From contig CALUKY010000008.1 of NCBI GenBank assembly GCA_944321345.1, positions 1-64,000 on the forward strand: a DNA stretch of 64,000 nt, read 5' to 3'. Origin of the DNA: an uncultured Paraprevotella sp. Its GTDB lineage: Bacteria > Bacteroidota > Bacteroidia > Bacteroidales > Bacteroidaceae. Shown piece after piece: positions 53,352 to 63,081 of the stretch. The notes beneath the pieces are model-generated. The model did no database searches and had not been told where the DNA came from. It saw only the letters and a program-made list of their open reading frames with translations. Within the stretch, counting starts at the first letter, position 1. Every line of letters begins with the position of its first letter. A program made the translations under genes and the position numbers.

Positions 53352-55535
53352 ATGAATACGGAAAACTATAAAGATTTATATGATCGTGCCGTAAAGGCAT
53401 TAGGCTCTTTTCAGCTCTTCAATGCATTGAATGCCATTAAAAAGGCTTCGCTGGATCTGAAACAAAGTGATCTGCTCACAGAAGAAGAAAGCATCAGAAA
53501 CGATTATGAACGGATGCTCCAGTTTATGGCACAGGGAGGAAATGATCCACAGAAGGAAAGTATGCACCAGACTTTTCTTCTGAGAGGTTGTAATCTGCTT
53601 TATCGCATGCATCATCAATATCTGAAGCTTTTCGGCAGCAATCACATCGGTGAAATCATGCGGACCGACAAGACTCTTACCTCTGATGATCCGAATGTAT
53701 ATATTCACGAAATGCAAAAACTCTTGTCATTACTGGAAGATTATACCCGTGAACAGAATGGCAACCCAGAAAGTACAGCCCTTCTCTATCAGGATCTTTA
53801 TCGGGAACTAAACCGTTTTTTCAACTATCTGCTCACAGCCGATCTGTTTACTGAAAGCAAAAAGCAAGCAGTCATTTCCTGTATGGACCAATTACCGGAG
53901 ACATATGCCTGCATGCTGATCGAAGCTCTTTATCTGAACTGTACAGAAGCTGCTGATCTGAATAAAATCAAGATACTTTTCCATTTTATCAGAAGTTCAT
54001 CCCCATGCCTGCACATTCAGGCTCTGACCGGATTCCTGATTGTATACCATCAGCATCATAGTCTGATCGAATTGGATGAGGCATTTCATAAGGAAGTTCT
54101 TATGCTGAAAGAAGAACCGGACATGGAAAAAGACATTATAGGCATACAGAAACAACTGTTCCTGAGCAAGGAAACCGAAAAAGCATCCCAAATCCTCAAT
54201 CAGGATATTCTACCCAATATGATGCGCTCCGGACTGGGTAATCTGAACCAGTTGGATCCGAACATGAGCATCGACAGTCTGTTGCAAGGAAACATGGGAG
54301 GTATGGGCTCCGCACTGGAAAACAATATGGAGCACCTCACCAGAATGACACAAACAGGATATGACATCAACTACAATCTGTTCAGTTCCATGTGCCGTAA
54401 TCTGTTCTTCTCCAAATTCAATAACTGGTTCTGTTGCTTTGACCTGCATCATCCGGATCTGAACGATCTGAGAAAAAACAATCAGGGCGAAAAAATGCTG
54501 GAAACATTAGGACGTTCCAAAAGACTCTGTGAACTGGACAAATATGCGATGGGATATATTCTGAACCACATGCCGGAAAGCATGCGTGGGGCCATGCTTG
54601 AAGGAAGCATGCAAGCCGAAATGGAGGATCAGAGCCTACCGGATCGGGAAAAAGAAAAACAAATAACTATCCGAAGCCATATTCAGGATCTTTATCGTTT
54701 CTATACCAAAAGCCTGCAAAAGAAGAATCTGAAAAATCCGTTTGCTCCGGTACCCTTCTTCGCAGACTGTAGTGCCATCATGCAAATCGTACAGAAAGGC
54801 GATTTCCTGAATGAGATGGCTCATTTTTTCATGGAAACGGAATTATACCAACAAGCCCAGGAAGCTTTGCTGGCCTTACTGGAAATCCGCTCGGCTGACG
54901 CATGGGTGCTACACGCCCTGGCAATGACCTACAAACAACAAGACGCCCTCCCTCGGGCACTACAATTCGAACAACAGGCCGAACTGCTTGATCCGGATAA
55001 CCTGAATATACTTTTAAGCATCCAGCAACTTTGTCTGCATCTGGAGAAACATGCCATGCGTGTCGGCTACCTGAAACGAATCGAAGAAAAACAACCTTTG
55101 GACGAAGATCTGGAAATCGGTATGGTTTATAGCCTGATAGAAAGCGAACAGTATGAAGAGGCTCTGAAACGATGTTACAAGATGAAATATCTGGATCAGA
55201 ACTCTTCTTTCGCCGACCGGAGTATTGCCTGGTGTTCTCTGCTTACCGAGAAACCGGAAACGGCACAGAAATATTATGAAAAAATTCTCTCGGGTACAGA
55301 AATCATTTGGGGGGATTATCTGAATGCAGGAAACACCGCCTGGATCAACCACGACATTCAGAAAGCCATCGGTTACTACAAAGTCTTCATCCGTGAGTTC
55401 AATAAAAGTGAAGATGCTCGGATCGGATCCTGGATTGATGCTTTCGAAGAGAGCGAGGAGATTCTGGAAAGTTACCACATAAGCCACCGGGATATCTGTC
55501 TGATAAAAGAAATTATCAGACCGGAACAAGAATAA
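53352..55535 (+). CDS. large TPR-like cytoplasmic protein of unknown function
   Basis: A 727-residue, helix-rich protein with no signal peptide. The C-terminal third (about 480-720) carries tetratricopeptide-like repeats: ELYQQAQEALLALLEIRSADAWVLHALAMTYKQQ, DALPRALQFEQQAELLDPDNLNILLSIQQL, ESEQYEEALKRCYKMKYLD and DIQKAIGYYKVFIREF. The N-terminal part is helical with no match I recognise, and a Met/Asn/Gly-rich stretch lies near 290-335. It starts 5 bases after the binding-lipoprotein gene and is probably cotranscribed. It may be a scaffold; its role is unknown. Confidence 0.8.
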   Translation: MNTENYKDLYDRAVKALGSFQLFNALNAIKKASLDLKQSDLLTEEESIRNDYERMLQFMAQGGNDPQKESMHQTFLLRGCNLLYRMHHQYLKLFGSNHIGEIMRTDKTLTSDDPNVYIHEMQKLLSLLEDYTREQNGNPESTALLYQDLYRELNRFFNYLLTADLFTESKKQAVISCMDQLPETYACMLIEALYLNCTEAADLNKIKILFHFIRSSSPCLHIQALTGFLIVYHQHHSLIELDEAFHKEVLMLKEEPDMEKDIIGIQKQLFLSKETEKASQILNQDILPNMMRSGLGNLNQLDPNMSIDSLLQGNMGGMGSALENNMEHLTRMTQTGYDINYNLFSSMCRNLFFSKFNNWFCCFDLHHPDLNDLRKNNQGEKMLETLGRSKRLCELDKYAMGYILNHMPESMRGAMLEGSMQAEMEDQSLPDREKEKQITIRSHIQDLYRFYTKSLQKKNLKNPFAPVPFFADCSAIMQIVQKGDFLNEMAHFFMETELYQQAQEALLALLEIRSADAWVLHALAMTYKQQDALPRALQFEQQAELLDPDNLNILLSIQQLCLHLEKHAMRVGYLKRIEEKQPLDEDLEIGMVYSLIESEQYEEALKRCYKMKYLDQNSSFADRSIAWCSLLTEKPETAQKYYEKILSGTEIIWGDYLNAGNTAWINHDIQKAIGYYKVFIREFNKSEDARIGSWIDAFEESEEILESYHISHRDICLIKEIIRPEQE

Positions 55536-55565
55536 AAAAGAAAGGCAGAAATACCTTTTAGCACA

Positions 55566-55627
55566 AACAAGAAGAGCTTCTTTACACGCAAGACAGATGA
55601 TCTTGCCGTAAAGAAGCTCTTCTTGTT
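55566..55627. terminator. long bidirectional hairpin between convergent genes
   Basis: ACAAGAAGAGCTTCTTTAC pairs exactly with its complement, and an inner dyad GCAAGA-cagatga-TCTTGC lies in the loop. It separates the TPR gene (plus) from the phospholipase-D-type gene (minus). Confidence 0.85.
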
Positions 55628-55647
55628 TCGCATATACCGCTATCCGG

Positions 55648-56925
55648 TTAAATCAGCGGAACCAGAATCTGGAAGAACCAACCTTTGAAACGTTGCCAGA
55701 CATTTCGCCGCTGCTTCCAGTTTTCAGGAGTCAAGCGGGTAGACTGTTCCTTATCCTTCTCAAAAATGTTCTGAAGCTGACGGGTGGTACAGGTATCCAT
55801 AATAAAGGCATTGACCTCATAATCGAAAGTGAGACTTCGGCTATTCAGATTGGCCGATCCTACCGTACAGAAAGAATCATCCACCATCATCACTTTAGTG
55901 TGATGAAATCCGGTCTCATAATAATAGATCTCCGCCCCGCGTTTCATCAGCTTATGTACATTATAAGCCACCACATCGGGCACAATCCTGACATCTGATT
56001 TGGTAGAAACCATAATCTCTACACGCACCCCACGTTCCAGGGCTCGGTACAGGGCCTTGCGCACGCTGCGCACCAAAGTGAGATACGGATTCACTATCTG
56101 CACCCGATAACGGGCATTGTCTATGGCATATTGATAAGAACGGCGCATGATTTCAGGACGAATGCGCGGAACACGATCAACCACCCCCACCATCTTTTCA
56201 CCGGCCCGGACACAAGTATCGGGCTTCAGCCCGGAATATCCCAACGTATCCTGTTGCATATCCTGCAAAAACAATGAATCCTCGGGCACGGGATCTCCGG
56301 TTGTCTTTTGCCACATGGTACTGAAAATCTCCTCGTAATCCTCTACAGCAGAGCCTTCAATACGTACATGCATATCACGCCATTCTCCGAATTCCGGTTT
56401 ACCGTATATATAATAATCAGCCACATTCATCCCTCCCGTATATACCATCTTTCCATCAATAATCACAATTTTTCTATGATCACGATGCAAGGCATGATTG
56501 ATCCAGGGAAAGACGATCGGATCAAAAGCATAAATTTCTATACCGGCCGAACGGATTTTGTTCAAGTCATGCTTCTTGAGCGGACGACTGTTGCTGCTGT
56601 TTCCAAAACTGTCGAACAGAGCACGCACCTGCACTCCCTCTCGGGCTTTCTGGGCCAACAAGGTAAAAAGTACATTTCCTATGGAATCGTTTCTGAAATT
56701 AAAATATTCAAGATGCACATAATAGCGTGCCTGGCTGATGGCGGAAAGCATGTCGTCGAACTTTTCCTTTCCGCTTTGAAGCAGAACCACACGGTTGTCA
56801 TGCGTAAAATCCACTCCCATCTCTTCCAAAGATTCTACGGTGAGCGAATCACTACGTTCCTGAGAGAAGGCCGAAACCAGCCCCACAAACCAGACGCATA
56901 AAATGATAATCCACCTACTCTTCAT
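55648..56925 (-). CDS. phospholipase D-type cardiolipin synthase-like protein
   Basis: A 425-residue enzyme with two HKD motifs. The first (H150-R-K152 ... D157, HRKIVIIDG) is followed by MVYTGGMNVAD; the second is HTKVMMVDDSFCTVGSANLNSRS. Together they form the active site of cardiolipin synthases, which condense two phosphatidylglycerols. An N-terminal hydrophobic stretch ending AFSQ (about 5-21) looks like a signal peptide or anchor. Its 5' end overlaps a 57-residue leader ORF by 11 bases. An outer phospholipase role is an alternative. Confidence 0.88.
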   Translation of the reverse strand: MKSRWIIILCVWFVGLVSAFSQERSDSLTVESLEEMGVDFTHDNRVVLLQSGKEKFDDMLSAISQARYYVHLEYFNFRNDSIGNVLFTLLAQKAREGVQVRALFDSFGNSSNSRPLKKHDLNKIRSAGIEIYAFDPIVFPWINHALHRDHRKIVIIDGKMVYTGGMNVADYYIYGKPEFGEWRDMHVRIEGSAVEDYEEIFSTMWQKTTGDPVPEDSLFLQDMQQDTLGYSGLKPDTCVRAGEKMVGVVDRVPRIRPEIMRRSYQYAIDNARYRVQIVNPYLTLVRSVRKALYRALERGVRVEIMVSTKSDVRIVPDVVAYNVHKLMKRGAEIYYYETGFHHTKVMMVDDSFCTVGSANLNSRSLTFDYEVNAFIMDTCTTRQLQNIFEKDKEQSTRLTPENWKQRRNVWQRFKGWFFQILVPLI

Positions 56926-57088
56926 AGAACACGGGCATAAAATGATTCATACAGCCCGACTTATCCCTCCCCGATCGATTTAAAACATCGGTTTCACAGG
57001 CAGAAAGCACTTGGATTTCCGTAGCTATGGTCTGCCATATCATCCCGAGCTGAACCTTATATGGGCTGTTTGATAAAATGGATCTCAT
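56915..57088 (-). CDS. possible 57-residue leader ORF upstream of the phospholipase-D-type gene
   Basis: ATG at 57088 to TAG at 56915-56917, reading MRSILSNSPYKVQLGMIWQT and on to a C-terminus FMPVFYEE. It lies in the 180-base leader between the -7 box (57112-57119) and the enzyme start, and its stop overlaps the enzyme ATG, which is a classic arrangement for translational coupling. No homology is recognised and no membrane segment is seen. A frame of this length can arise by chance. Confidence 0.35.
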   Translation of the reverse strand: MRSILSNSPYKVQLGMIWQTIATEIQVLSACETDVLNRSGRDKSGCMNHFMPVFYEE

Positions 57089-57111
57089 AAAAAATAAATT
57101 GATTTAGAGAA

Positions 57112-57119
57112 CAAAGATA
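57112..57119 (-). promoter_or_regulatory. -7 box of the phospholipase-D-type gene
   Basis: Reads TATCTTTG on the minus strand. It predicts an unusually long leader of about 180 bases. Confidence 0.6.
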
Positions 57120-57224
57120 TTATTTTTTCATGGATTGCCCCCTTAAGAGCATACCAAAAATATTAAATCACCCAATTTAAAGAAGGAAAGACGCTAAATT
57201 TTAGCTTATTCGGCACAAATTTCT

Positions 57225-57232
57225 TATCTTTG
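57225..57232 (+). promoter_or_regulatory. -7 box of the MaoC gene
   Basis: TATCTTTG, an exact TAnnTTTG match 29 bases before the ATG at 57261. Confidence 0.7.
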
Positions 57233-57260
57233 CAAATCATTCAAATAAACCTAAACAATC

Positions 57261-57728
57261 ATGAACAAACTTGTTATCAATTCTTACGAAGAGTTTGAAA
57301 AATACGTAGGTCAGGAGTTGGGCACTTCCGAGTATCTGAAAGTTGATCAGGACCGCATTAACCTATTTGCCGATGCGACATTGGATCATCAGTGGATTCA
57401 CGTGGACACAGAGCGTGCCAAGACAGAAAGTCCTTTCAAGAGCACCATTGCCCACGGTTATCTCACTTTGTCTCTGCTTCCTTACATGTGGAACGAGATC
57501 ATCGAAGTAAACAACCTGAAAATGATGATCAACTACGGTATTGACAAGATGAAATTCGGCCAGGCTGTTTTGAGCGGTGACAGCATCCGTCTGAAAACCA
57601 AGCTGCAGTCACTGGCTAATCTGCGTGGAGCCGCAAAAGCAGAAATCAAGTTTACCATTGAAATAAAAGACAGCAACAAAAAAGCCCTGGAGGGTGTTGC
57701 CATTTTCATCTATTATTTCAACAATTAA
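57261..57728 (+). CDS. MaoC family (R)-hydratase-like protein
   Basis: A 155-residue hotdog-fold protein of the MaoC type, which hydrates enoyl-CoA or related thioesters. The hydratase motif is seen as LFADATLDHQWIHVD (catalytic Asp/His pair near 36-42) and the helix motif as IAHGYLTLSLLP. It is a single domain of normal length with no fatty-acid genes beside it. It has its own promoter and terminator. Confidence 0.9.
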   Translation: MNKLVINSYEEFEKYVGQELGTSEYLKVDQDRINLFADATLDHQWIHVDTERAKTESPFKSTIAHGYLTLSLLPYMWNEIIEVNNLKMMINYGIDKMKFGQAVLSGDSIRLKTKLQSLANLRGAAKAEIKFTIEIKDSNKKALEGVAIFIYYFNN

Positions 57729-57757
57729 GGATTTTACTTGATTCCCCCCTTATAAGG

Positions 57758-57800
57758 ATCTTGCTATTAAAGTATTTCATGCTTGGTAGCAAGATTTTTT
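57758..57800 (+). terminator. terminator of the MaoC gene
   Basis: ATCTTGCTA pairs with TAGCAAGAT and is followed by a T-run. Confidence 0.8.
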
Positions 57801-57840
57801 GTTCGCTACAAACAACAAACCATTTCCAAAACTTAGTCTT

Positions 57841-59172
57841 ATGGCAAGAGCCTTTAACAATAAGGAAATCTTACAGGTGGCCTACCCCATTCTGATCAGC
57901 CTTATCATGGAACATATGATCAGTATGACCGACACCGCCTTTTTGGGACGTGTGGGCGAGGTGGAACTCGGAGCATCGGCCATTGGTGGCATTTTTTATC
58001 TGGCCATCTTCATGATCGGGTTCGGCTTCAGTATCGGCTCACAAATCCTGATCGCACGCCGCAACGGTGAACAGCATTATCAGGAAATCGGAGAGATTTT
58101 CTATCAGGGACTGTATTTTATGATCTTTTTAGCAGCAGTTACCTTCACAGCCACCAAATTACTGGCTCCATACATTCTTCCAAACATTGTGTCGTCGCCC
58201 CATGTCAGCCAGGCAGCCTTGAGCTATCTGCACTTTCGCGTCATCGGCTTTTTCTTTTCTTTCATAGCCATGATGTTCCGTGCCTTCTTTGTCGGCACGA
58301 CACAGACCAAGACGCTCACCCTGAACTCCATGGTCATGGTAGGATCGAATATCGTGTTCAACTATATCCTGATCTTCGGAAAATTCGGTTTTCCGCAAAT
58401 GGGTATTGCCGGAGCAGCCTTAGGATCTTCCTTGGCCGAGATGATTTCGGCCATATTCTTCATCATCTACACGATGAAAAAAATAGATCTGGAGAAATAC
58501 GGCCTGAACCGCATTTGCCGCTTCAACCGCCGGCGTCTGGGCAAGATACTGAACATTTCATTCTGGACCATGATCCAGAATTTCATTTCACTGTCCACCT
58601 GGTTTCTGTTCTTCCTCTTCGTGGAGCATTTAGGAGAACGGTCATTAGCCATCACCAACATAATCCGTAACATATCGGGTATTCTGTTTTTGGTCATATC
58701 GGCCTTCTCGGCAACGTGCAGTTCACTGGTCAGCAATCTGATAGGGCGCGGTGACACCGCACTCGTACGCACCACAATCTGGCAGCATGTACGCCTGACC
58801 TATTACATCATTCTGCCACTGGCCTGCCTCTTCGCTTGTTTTCCGCATCTGATTTTGCGCATCTATACGGATATGCCGGATCTGATTGAGGCGGCGACCC
58901 CATCCTTATGGGTATTCTGCACCACACCTTTCATCACCGCATTGGGCAACATATTTTTCCAGTCTGTTTCCGGAACAGGAAACACACGGACCGCCTTCAT
59001 ACTGGAGCTGATCACTCTGTGCATTTATGTGCTTTACATCTATGTCATCATCATGCACCTGCGCATGGATGTGGCTTTCTGCTGGACATCCGAACACGTT
59101 TACGGTCTGGTGATCTTCCTGTTCTGCTTCCATTACATCCGAAAAGACAAGTGGGTGGGCAAGCAGATCTGA
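57841..59172 (+). CDS. MATE family efflux transporter
   Basis: A 443-residue exporter with about 12 membrane segments. The N-terminal half begins ILQVAYPILISLIMEHMISMTDTAFLG, a typical MATE start, and continues with IGFGFSIGSQILIARRNGEQ. The second half restarts near LGKILNISFWTMIQNF. The ATG at 57841 was chosen because the longer frame reads into the MaoC terminator. It belongs to a different MATE subgroup from the gene at 35358. It ends 2 bases before the convergent antiporter gene, with no room for a terminator between them. Confidence 0.92.
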   Translation: MARAFNNKEILQVAYPILISLIMEHMISMTDTAFLGRVGEVELGASAIGGIFYLAIFMIGFGFSIGSQILIARRNGEQHYQEIGEIFYQGLYFMIFLAAVTFTATKLLAPYILPNIVSSPHVSQAALSYLHFRVIGFFFSFIAMMFRAFFVGTTQTKTLTLNSMVMVGSNIVFNYILIFGKFGFPQMGIAGAALGSSLAEMISAIFFIIYTMKKIDLEKYGLNRICRFNRRRLGKILNISFWTMIQNFISLSTWFLFFLFVEHLGERSLAITNIIRNISGILFLVISAFSATCSSLVSNLIGRGDTALVRTTIWQHVRLTYYIILPLACLFACFPHLILRIYTDMPDLIEAATPSLWVFCTTPFITALGNIFFQSVSGTGNTRTAFILELITLCIYVLYIYVIIMHLRMDVAFCWTSEHVYGLVIFLFCFHYIRKDKWVGKQI

Positions 59173-59174
59173 TA

Positions 59175-61247
59175 TCAGATAAGGAAAGGACGTTTTTCCG
59201 TTTCCTCATCTTGCTGCGGATAAATCAGAATGAAATTATTGTTTTGCAGATAACGGTTCAGATAACCCGGAATTTTCGGCATGATAGGATGATAAGACAA
59301 TCCGTCGCGCCGGCTCAACAGAATCCAGAGGCAATCGTTTGCCTTGACTTCACGAAAAGCGATCAGAAAATCATTCCAGTCGTCAAAATCACGGAAATCC
59401 ATCTTGGAAGCATCTTCTCCAAAGAATTTCCGGATCAGGGTAAACGTTTCTTCGGCAGCATAAATCACCACGGCCGCCCCGGTATTGGCTGTGATGGTCT
59501 TTATCTTCTGCAGTACATGTGAGAATCCGGTTTCTTTCTCTGCATTGGTGGGCATCAGGAAAATATTCCGCCTTACCGTAGCCAGCGGCTGTATGGCCTT
59601 GTAGATAAAGGCGTTTACACCGCTCCGTCCGATCACCCCGTCGTTGATCTTTCCCAAGAAGTCGGCCGGTACGGAATGTTTCTGATGAAGCCCGAGCACA
59701 ATATCGGTGATGTCATTCTCACGCACCACACTGGTGATAGCGTTGGAAACACTCAGATCGTAACGGATCAGATCGTGCACATGCACATCGGCTGCGGCGG
59801 CCGTATGCACCGCCTGATCCAGCAAGGCCTTCGAAGCTTTAAGTTCCCGCTCATCGGACTCGTTGGCATTGATTACACGCAAGGCATAAATGCCGTCGCG
59901 GTTCTGCGGATGCTTCACCGCCAGACTCAGATTGATCAATTCCTCTACCGTATGGCGGTTGCTCACCGGAATCAGGATATGCTCCCGATAAACGTCTTTC
60001 TTATCCTTGGTACTGATATGTTTCATTTCTTCCAATGCGATATTGCGCGCTCCCTTTTGGGCAATGACCGTAGCGATGATGCAGGTAACGAGAATCATCA
60101 GAATGGTACCGTTGAGCACACTGTCGTTGAGCAAACGGATGGGATTTCCCTGAGCATCTTCTCCAAGAATAATATTATATCCCACCAACACCGCCGCCAG
60201 TGTGGCGGCAGCCTGAGCATTGCTCAAGCCGAAAATCACTCTCCGTTGATCAACTGTAAAATGGAATGTGCGCTGTGTGAGCCATGCGGCCGCCAGTTTG
60301 GTACCCGTAGCCACCAGAATCATGACAACACCCACCATCAGTGTGTCCCAACTTTCAAAAAAGGCACGGTAATCGATGAGCATTCCCACACTCAGCAGAA
60401 AGAAAGGGATAAAGAGAGCGTTTCCCACAAACTCCACACGGTTCATGAGCGGAGAACTCCTCGGAATAAGGCGGTTGAGCGATAGCCCCACCAGGAAGGC
60501 TCCGATAATGCCTTCTATTCCTGCCAGCTGAGCCAGAAAGGCCCCGAGGAACAACAGCGATAGTACATAGATGTATTGCGAAATGGAATCACTCACATGC
60601 TTGAAGAAATGACGCGTGAGCAAAGGGAAAAGAAACAGGATAATGGCCGTAAAAAGCACAATAGAAATGCCCAGACGCACCCAGAAGGCAGAATTTACCT
60701 CGCCGGTGGTCATTCCCACAACAATGGTCAGCACGAGCAGGGCCAGCACATCGGTCACCATTGTACCGCCCACGGTTATACCAACCGCCGGATTCTTGAC
60801 AATTCCGTATTTGCTGATTATGGGATAGGCAATCAGCGTGTGCGAGGCGAACATACTGGCCAGCAGCACGGAAGTGAGCCATGAAAATCCCAACACCCAC
60901 CGGCCGACAACCGTTCCCACCAGCATCGGAATCAGGAAAGTATACATTCCAAAAGTCAGACTCTTCAGACTGTTTCTTTTGAAATCGTTCATGTCAATTT
61001 CCATACCGGCCAGAAACATGATATACAGAAGACCGGCCGTTCCGGACATGATAATGCTGCTGTCGCGCAATACCAGATTGAATCCATGCGGACCGATAAT
61101 GGCTCCCGCTATAATCAGGCCCAACAAATGGGGAATCTTCAGTTTGTTCAGCAGCAAAGGTGCCCCTAAAATAATCAGAAGGATAATGAGGAACTTCAGA
61201 ATAGGATCCTCTAGAGGCAAGGTAAGGTTTAAAGCATAGTATAACAT
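59175..61247 (-). CDS. CPA2-type cation:proton antiporter with C-terminal stress-protein domain
   Basis: A 690-residue membrane protein. About 1-410 is an Na+/H+ exchanger (Kef/CPA2) domain with 12 or so membrane segments. Family segments are AGMEIDMNDFKRN, SHTLIAYPIISKYG, VGGTMVTDVLALLVL and GAFLVGLSLNRLIP. The rest (about 425-690) is a cytoplasmic universal-stress-protein-like region (EHILIPVSNRHTVEELINLSLAVK) that may sense nucleotides. It should exchange Na+ or K+ for protons at the inner membrane. Confidence 0.9.
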   Translation of the reverse strand: MLYYALNLTLPLEDPILKFLIILLIILGAPLLLNKLKIPHLLGLIIAGAIIGPHGFNLVLRDSSIIMSGTAGLLYIMFLAGMEIDMNDFKRNSLKSLTFGMYTFLIPMLVGTVVGRWVLGFSWLTSVLLASMFASHTLIAYPIISKYGIVKNPAVGITVGGTMVTDVLALLVLTIVVGMTTGEVNSAFWVRLGISIVLFTAIILFLFPLLTRHFFKHVSDSISQYIYVLSLLFLGAFLAQLAGIEGIIGAFLVGLSLNRLIPRSSPLMNRVEFVGNALFIPFFLLSVGMLIDYRAFFESWDTLMVGVVMILVATGTKLAAAWLTQRTFHFTVDQRRVIFGLSNAQAAATLAAVLVGYNIILGEDAQGNPIRLLNDSVLNGTILMILVTCIIATVIAQKGARNIALEEMKHISTKDKKDVYREHILIPVSNRHTVEELINLSLAVKHPQNRDGIYALRVINANESDERELKASKALLDQAVHTAAAADVHVHDLIRYDLSVSNAITSVVRENDITDIVLGLHQKHSVPADFLGKINDGVIGRSGVNAFIYKAIQPLATVRRNIFLMPTNAEKETGFSHVLQKIKTITANTGAAVVIYAAEETFTLIRKFFGEDASKMDFRDFDDWNDFLIAFREVKANDCLWILLSRRDGLSYHPIMPKIPGYLNRYLQNNNFILIYPQQDEETEKRPFLI

Positions 61248-61330
61248 AGGCCACCTTTTTTGAGGGTTTATAGTGCGAAGTTATACTTTTTCTTTACATA
61301 AGCAAGCAAAACGCCGTTTTTTCTACCGGT

Positions 61331-61873
61331 TCAGTCCTGACATAAAGTATAAAGAACCACACTCTTATACTCTCCGGCCTCCTGAATCCAATCCTTCAGA
61401 AGGGCCGTCCGTTCAAAACCGATCCGTTCAAACAATCCGGCCGCCGCATGATTTGCCGCAGACACATAGGCATATACCTGATGCAGTTTGAGAAAGGCAA
61501 AGGCATAACGTAAAAGCAGCGACAAGGCCTCACGCCCCAGTCCGCTCCGCTGGAAAGGTTTGCTGATTACCAGTCCGACCTCGGCACGCTGATGACGTAT
61601 GCTGTAATCAAACAGATCGGCACATCCCACCGCTTCGCCAGTTTCCTTCAACTCAACAATCAGACGTAACTGACGGTCGACATAAATGTCATTCTGGCTC
61701 TCGCTGATGAACCGTCGCAGAGCATAGCGCGAATAAGGTACATTGGAAATACCATGCACCCATAAAGCGGTGTCGTTCTCTATATGATATAAAAAATCCA
61801 GATCTTCGGGTTCCATGGCCCGAAGTACCACTCGCTTACCTTCAAAAAACAGTTGGTCGTCAATCTTTTCCAT
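61331..61873 (-). CDS. GNAT family N-acetyltransferase (RimJ/SpeG-like)
   Basis: A 180-residue acetyltransferase with the RimJ/RimL layout: GKRVVLRAMEPEDLDFLYHIEND at the N-terminus, acetyl-CoA loop VGLVISKPFQRSGLGREALSLL near 111-132, and the C-terminal AANHAAAGLFERIGFERTALL. The substrate may be a ribosomal protein N-terminus or a polyamine. The start at 61873 was chosen because the longer frame runs antisense-like through the glycosyltransferase gene. It overlaps that gene by 14 bases and is the last of the recR operon. Confidence 0.85.
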   Translation of the reverse strand: MEKIDDQLFFEGKRVVLRAMEPEDLDFLYHIENDTALWVHGISNVPYSRYALRRFISESQNDIYVDRQLRLIVELKETGEAVGCADLFDYSIRHQRAEVGLVISKPFQRSGLGREALSLLLRYAFAFLKLHQVYAYVSAANHAAAGLFERIGFERTALLKDWIQEAGEYKSVVLYTLCQD

Positions 61874-63053
61874 ACCATATTTTCTTATGGGTAACCAGAT
61901 GCCTCCACTGACGGGAATAAGTACCCAAATATAAAGGTTTCCGCCCAAATCCTTCCTGCAGAAGGGATAAAATGCGCCGATAGGAATAGGCATCCACATC
62001 ATAAACCACCCAATCATAATCCGTAAAACACAGACCTTCCGTAAGGTGCCCCTGTGGCATTGTCTTTTCATCAGCCTCAACAAAGGCAGCGGTCATTCCG
62101 TTAGCATGAAGTATCTGTTCCATTTCACACAAAGCCTCCTTGGCCCCCAGACAGAGAATTCTCTTCCCGAGCATATCTTCCTCGCGTTTCTTCCCGCAAC
62201 GAAGCTGCACCTTGTTTTTCAACAAATCTATCCCTCCCCGAAGCACTACAGCGATATGGATCAATGATGACAACAACAGATGTTTCTTACGGAAATGCTT
62301 GTTGAAAAAGATCAGCATGGCATTATAAAAAGTGTGCACATAGCGATAAGAACTCTTTTGCGTACTTTCTCCTTTATAATGTATGATACGTACCGGCAAA
62401 TAATAATTCTTATATCCACCCAACAGAATGCGGTACGACAAGTCAATGTCCTCACCATACATAAAGAAAGTTTCATCCAGCAATCCGACACGGTCCAATG
62501 CGGAACGGCGGATCATATTGAAAGCTCCGGAAATAATTTCAATCTCATTAACTTGAGTCTCGTCCAGATAACGCATATAATATTTACCAAAGGTACGCGA
62601 TTTCGGAAACAGGCTTCCCAGACCACTCATCTTGCAAAAGGAAGTGAACGGAGTAGGCACTCCTCGCCTTGATTCCCAGGCAAAACCGCCATTATCCTTA
62701 AGCATAGCCACTCCCAATGCTCCGGCCTGAGGATTTTCATCCAGAAAACGCACACCGGCTTCAAGCACATCCTCTCCCACAATCGTATCAGGATTCAGCA
62801 ACAGCACATATTCTCCCTCTGATAAGCGGATAGCCTGATTGTTGGCTCGCGAAAAACCTACATTCTCTTCATTATAAAGATAATGCACTTTTGGGAAACG
62901 CTGCAGAATATACTCTTTCGATCCGTCTGTTGAGGCATTATCCACCACCCAGACCTCAGCTTCCAGATTCCGAACAGCACGATAAACCGAAAAGATGGTC
63001 TGCTCTAAATAATACTTTACGTTATAGTTTACAATAATAACCGACAATTTCAT
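61860..63053 (-). CDS. glycosyltransferase family 2 (rhamnosyltransferase-like)
   Basis: A 397-residue GT-A transferase. The N-terminal SVIIVNYNVKYYLEQTI and VWVVDNASTDGSKEYI bind the nucleotide-sugar, LLNPDTIVGEDVL holds the DxD-like metal site (NPD), and MYGEDIDLSYRI carries the catalytic base. This is typical of dTDP-rhamnosyltransferases of the envelope. The C-terminal 100 residues (from about 295) are a Rossmann-like extension without a clear match. It overlaps the GNAT gene by 14 bases. Confidence 0.85.
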   Translation of the reverse strand: MKLSVIIVNYNVKYYLEQTIFSVYRAVRNLEAEVWVVDNASTDGSKEYILQRFPKVHYLYNEENVGFSRANNQAIRLSEGEYVLLLNPDTIVGEDVLEAGVRFLDENPQAGALGVAMLKDNGGFAWESRRGVPTPFTSFCKMSGLGSLFPKSRTFGKYYMRYLDETQVNEIEIISGAFNMIRRSALDRVGLLDETFFMYGEDIDLSYRILLGGYKNYYLPVRIIHYKGESTQKSSYRYVHTFYNAMLIFFNKHFRKKHLLLSSLIHIAVVLRGGIDLLKNKVQLRCGKKREEDMLGKRILCLGAKEALCEMEQILHANGMTAAFVEADEKTMPQGHLTEGLCFTDYDWVVYDVDAYSYRRILSLLQEGFGRKPLYLGTYSRQWRHLVTHKKIWYGKD

Positions 63054-63081
63054 AGTTTCCTGTTATCCTCCTATAACATTC

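Noticed and set aside
61873-62083. 70-residue N-terminal extension of the GNAT gene
   Set aside because: It overlaps the glycosyltransferase coding sequence out of frame and has no family match. The ATG at 61873 gives a normal-length GNAT.
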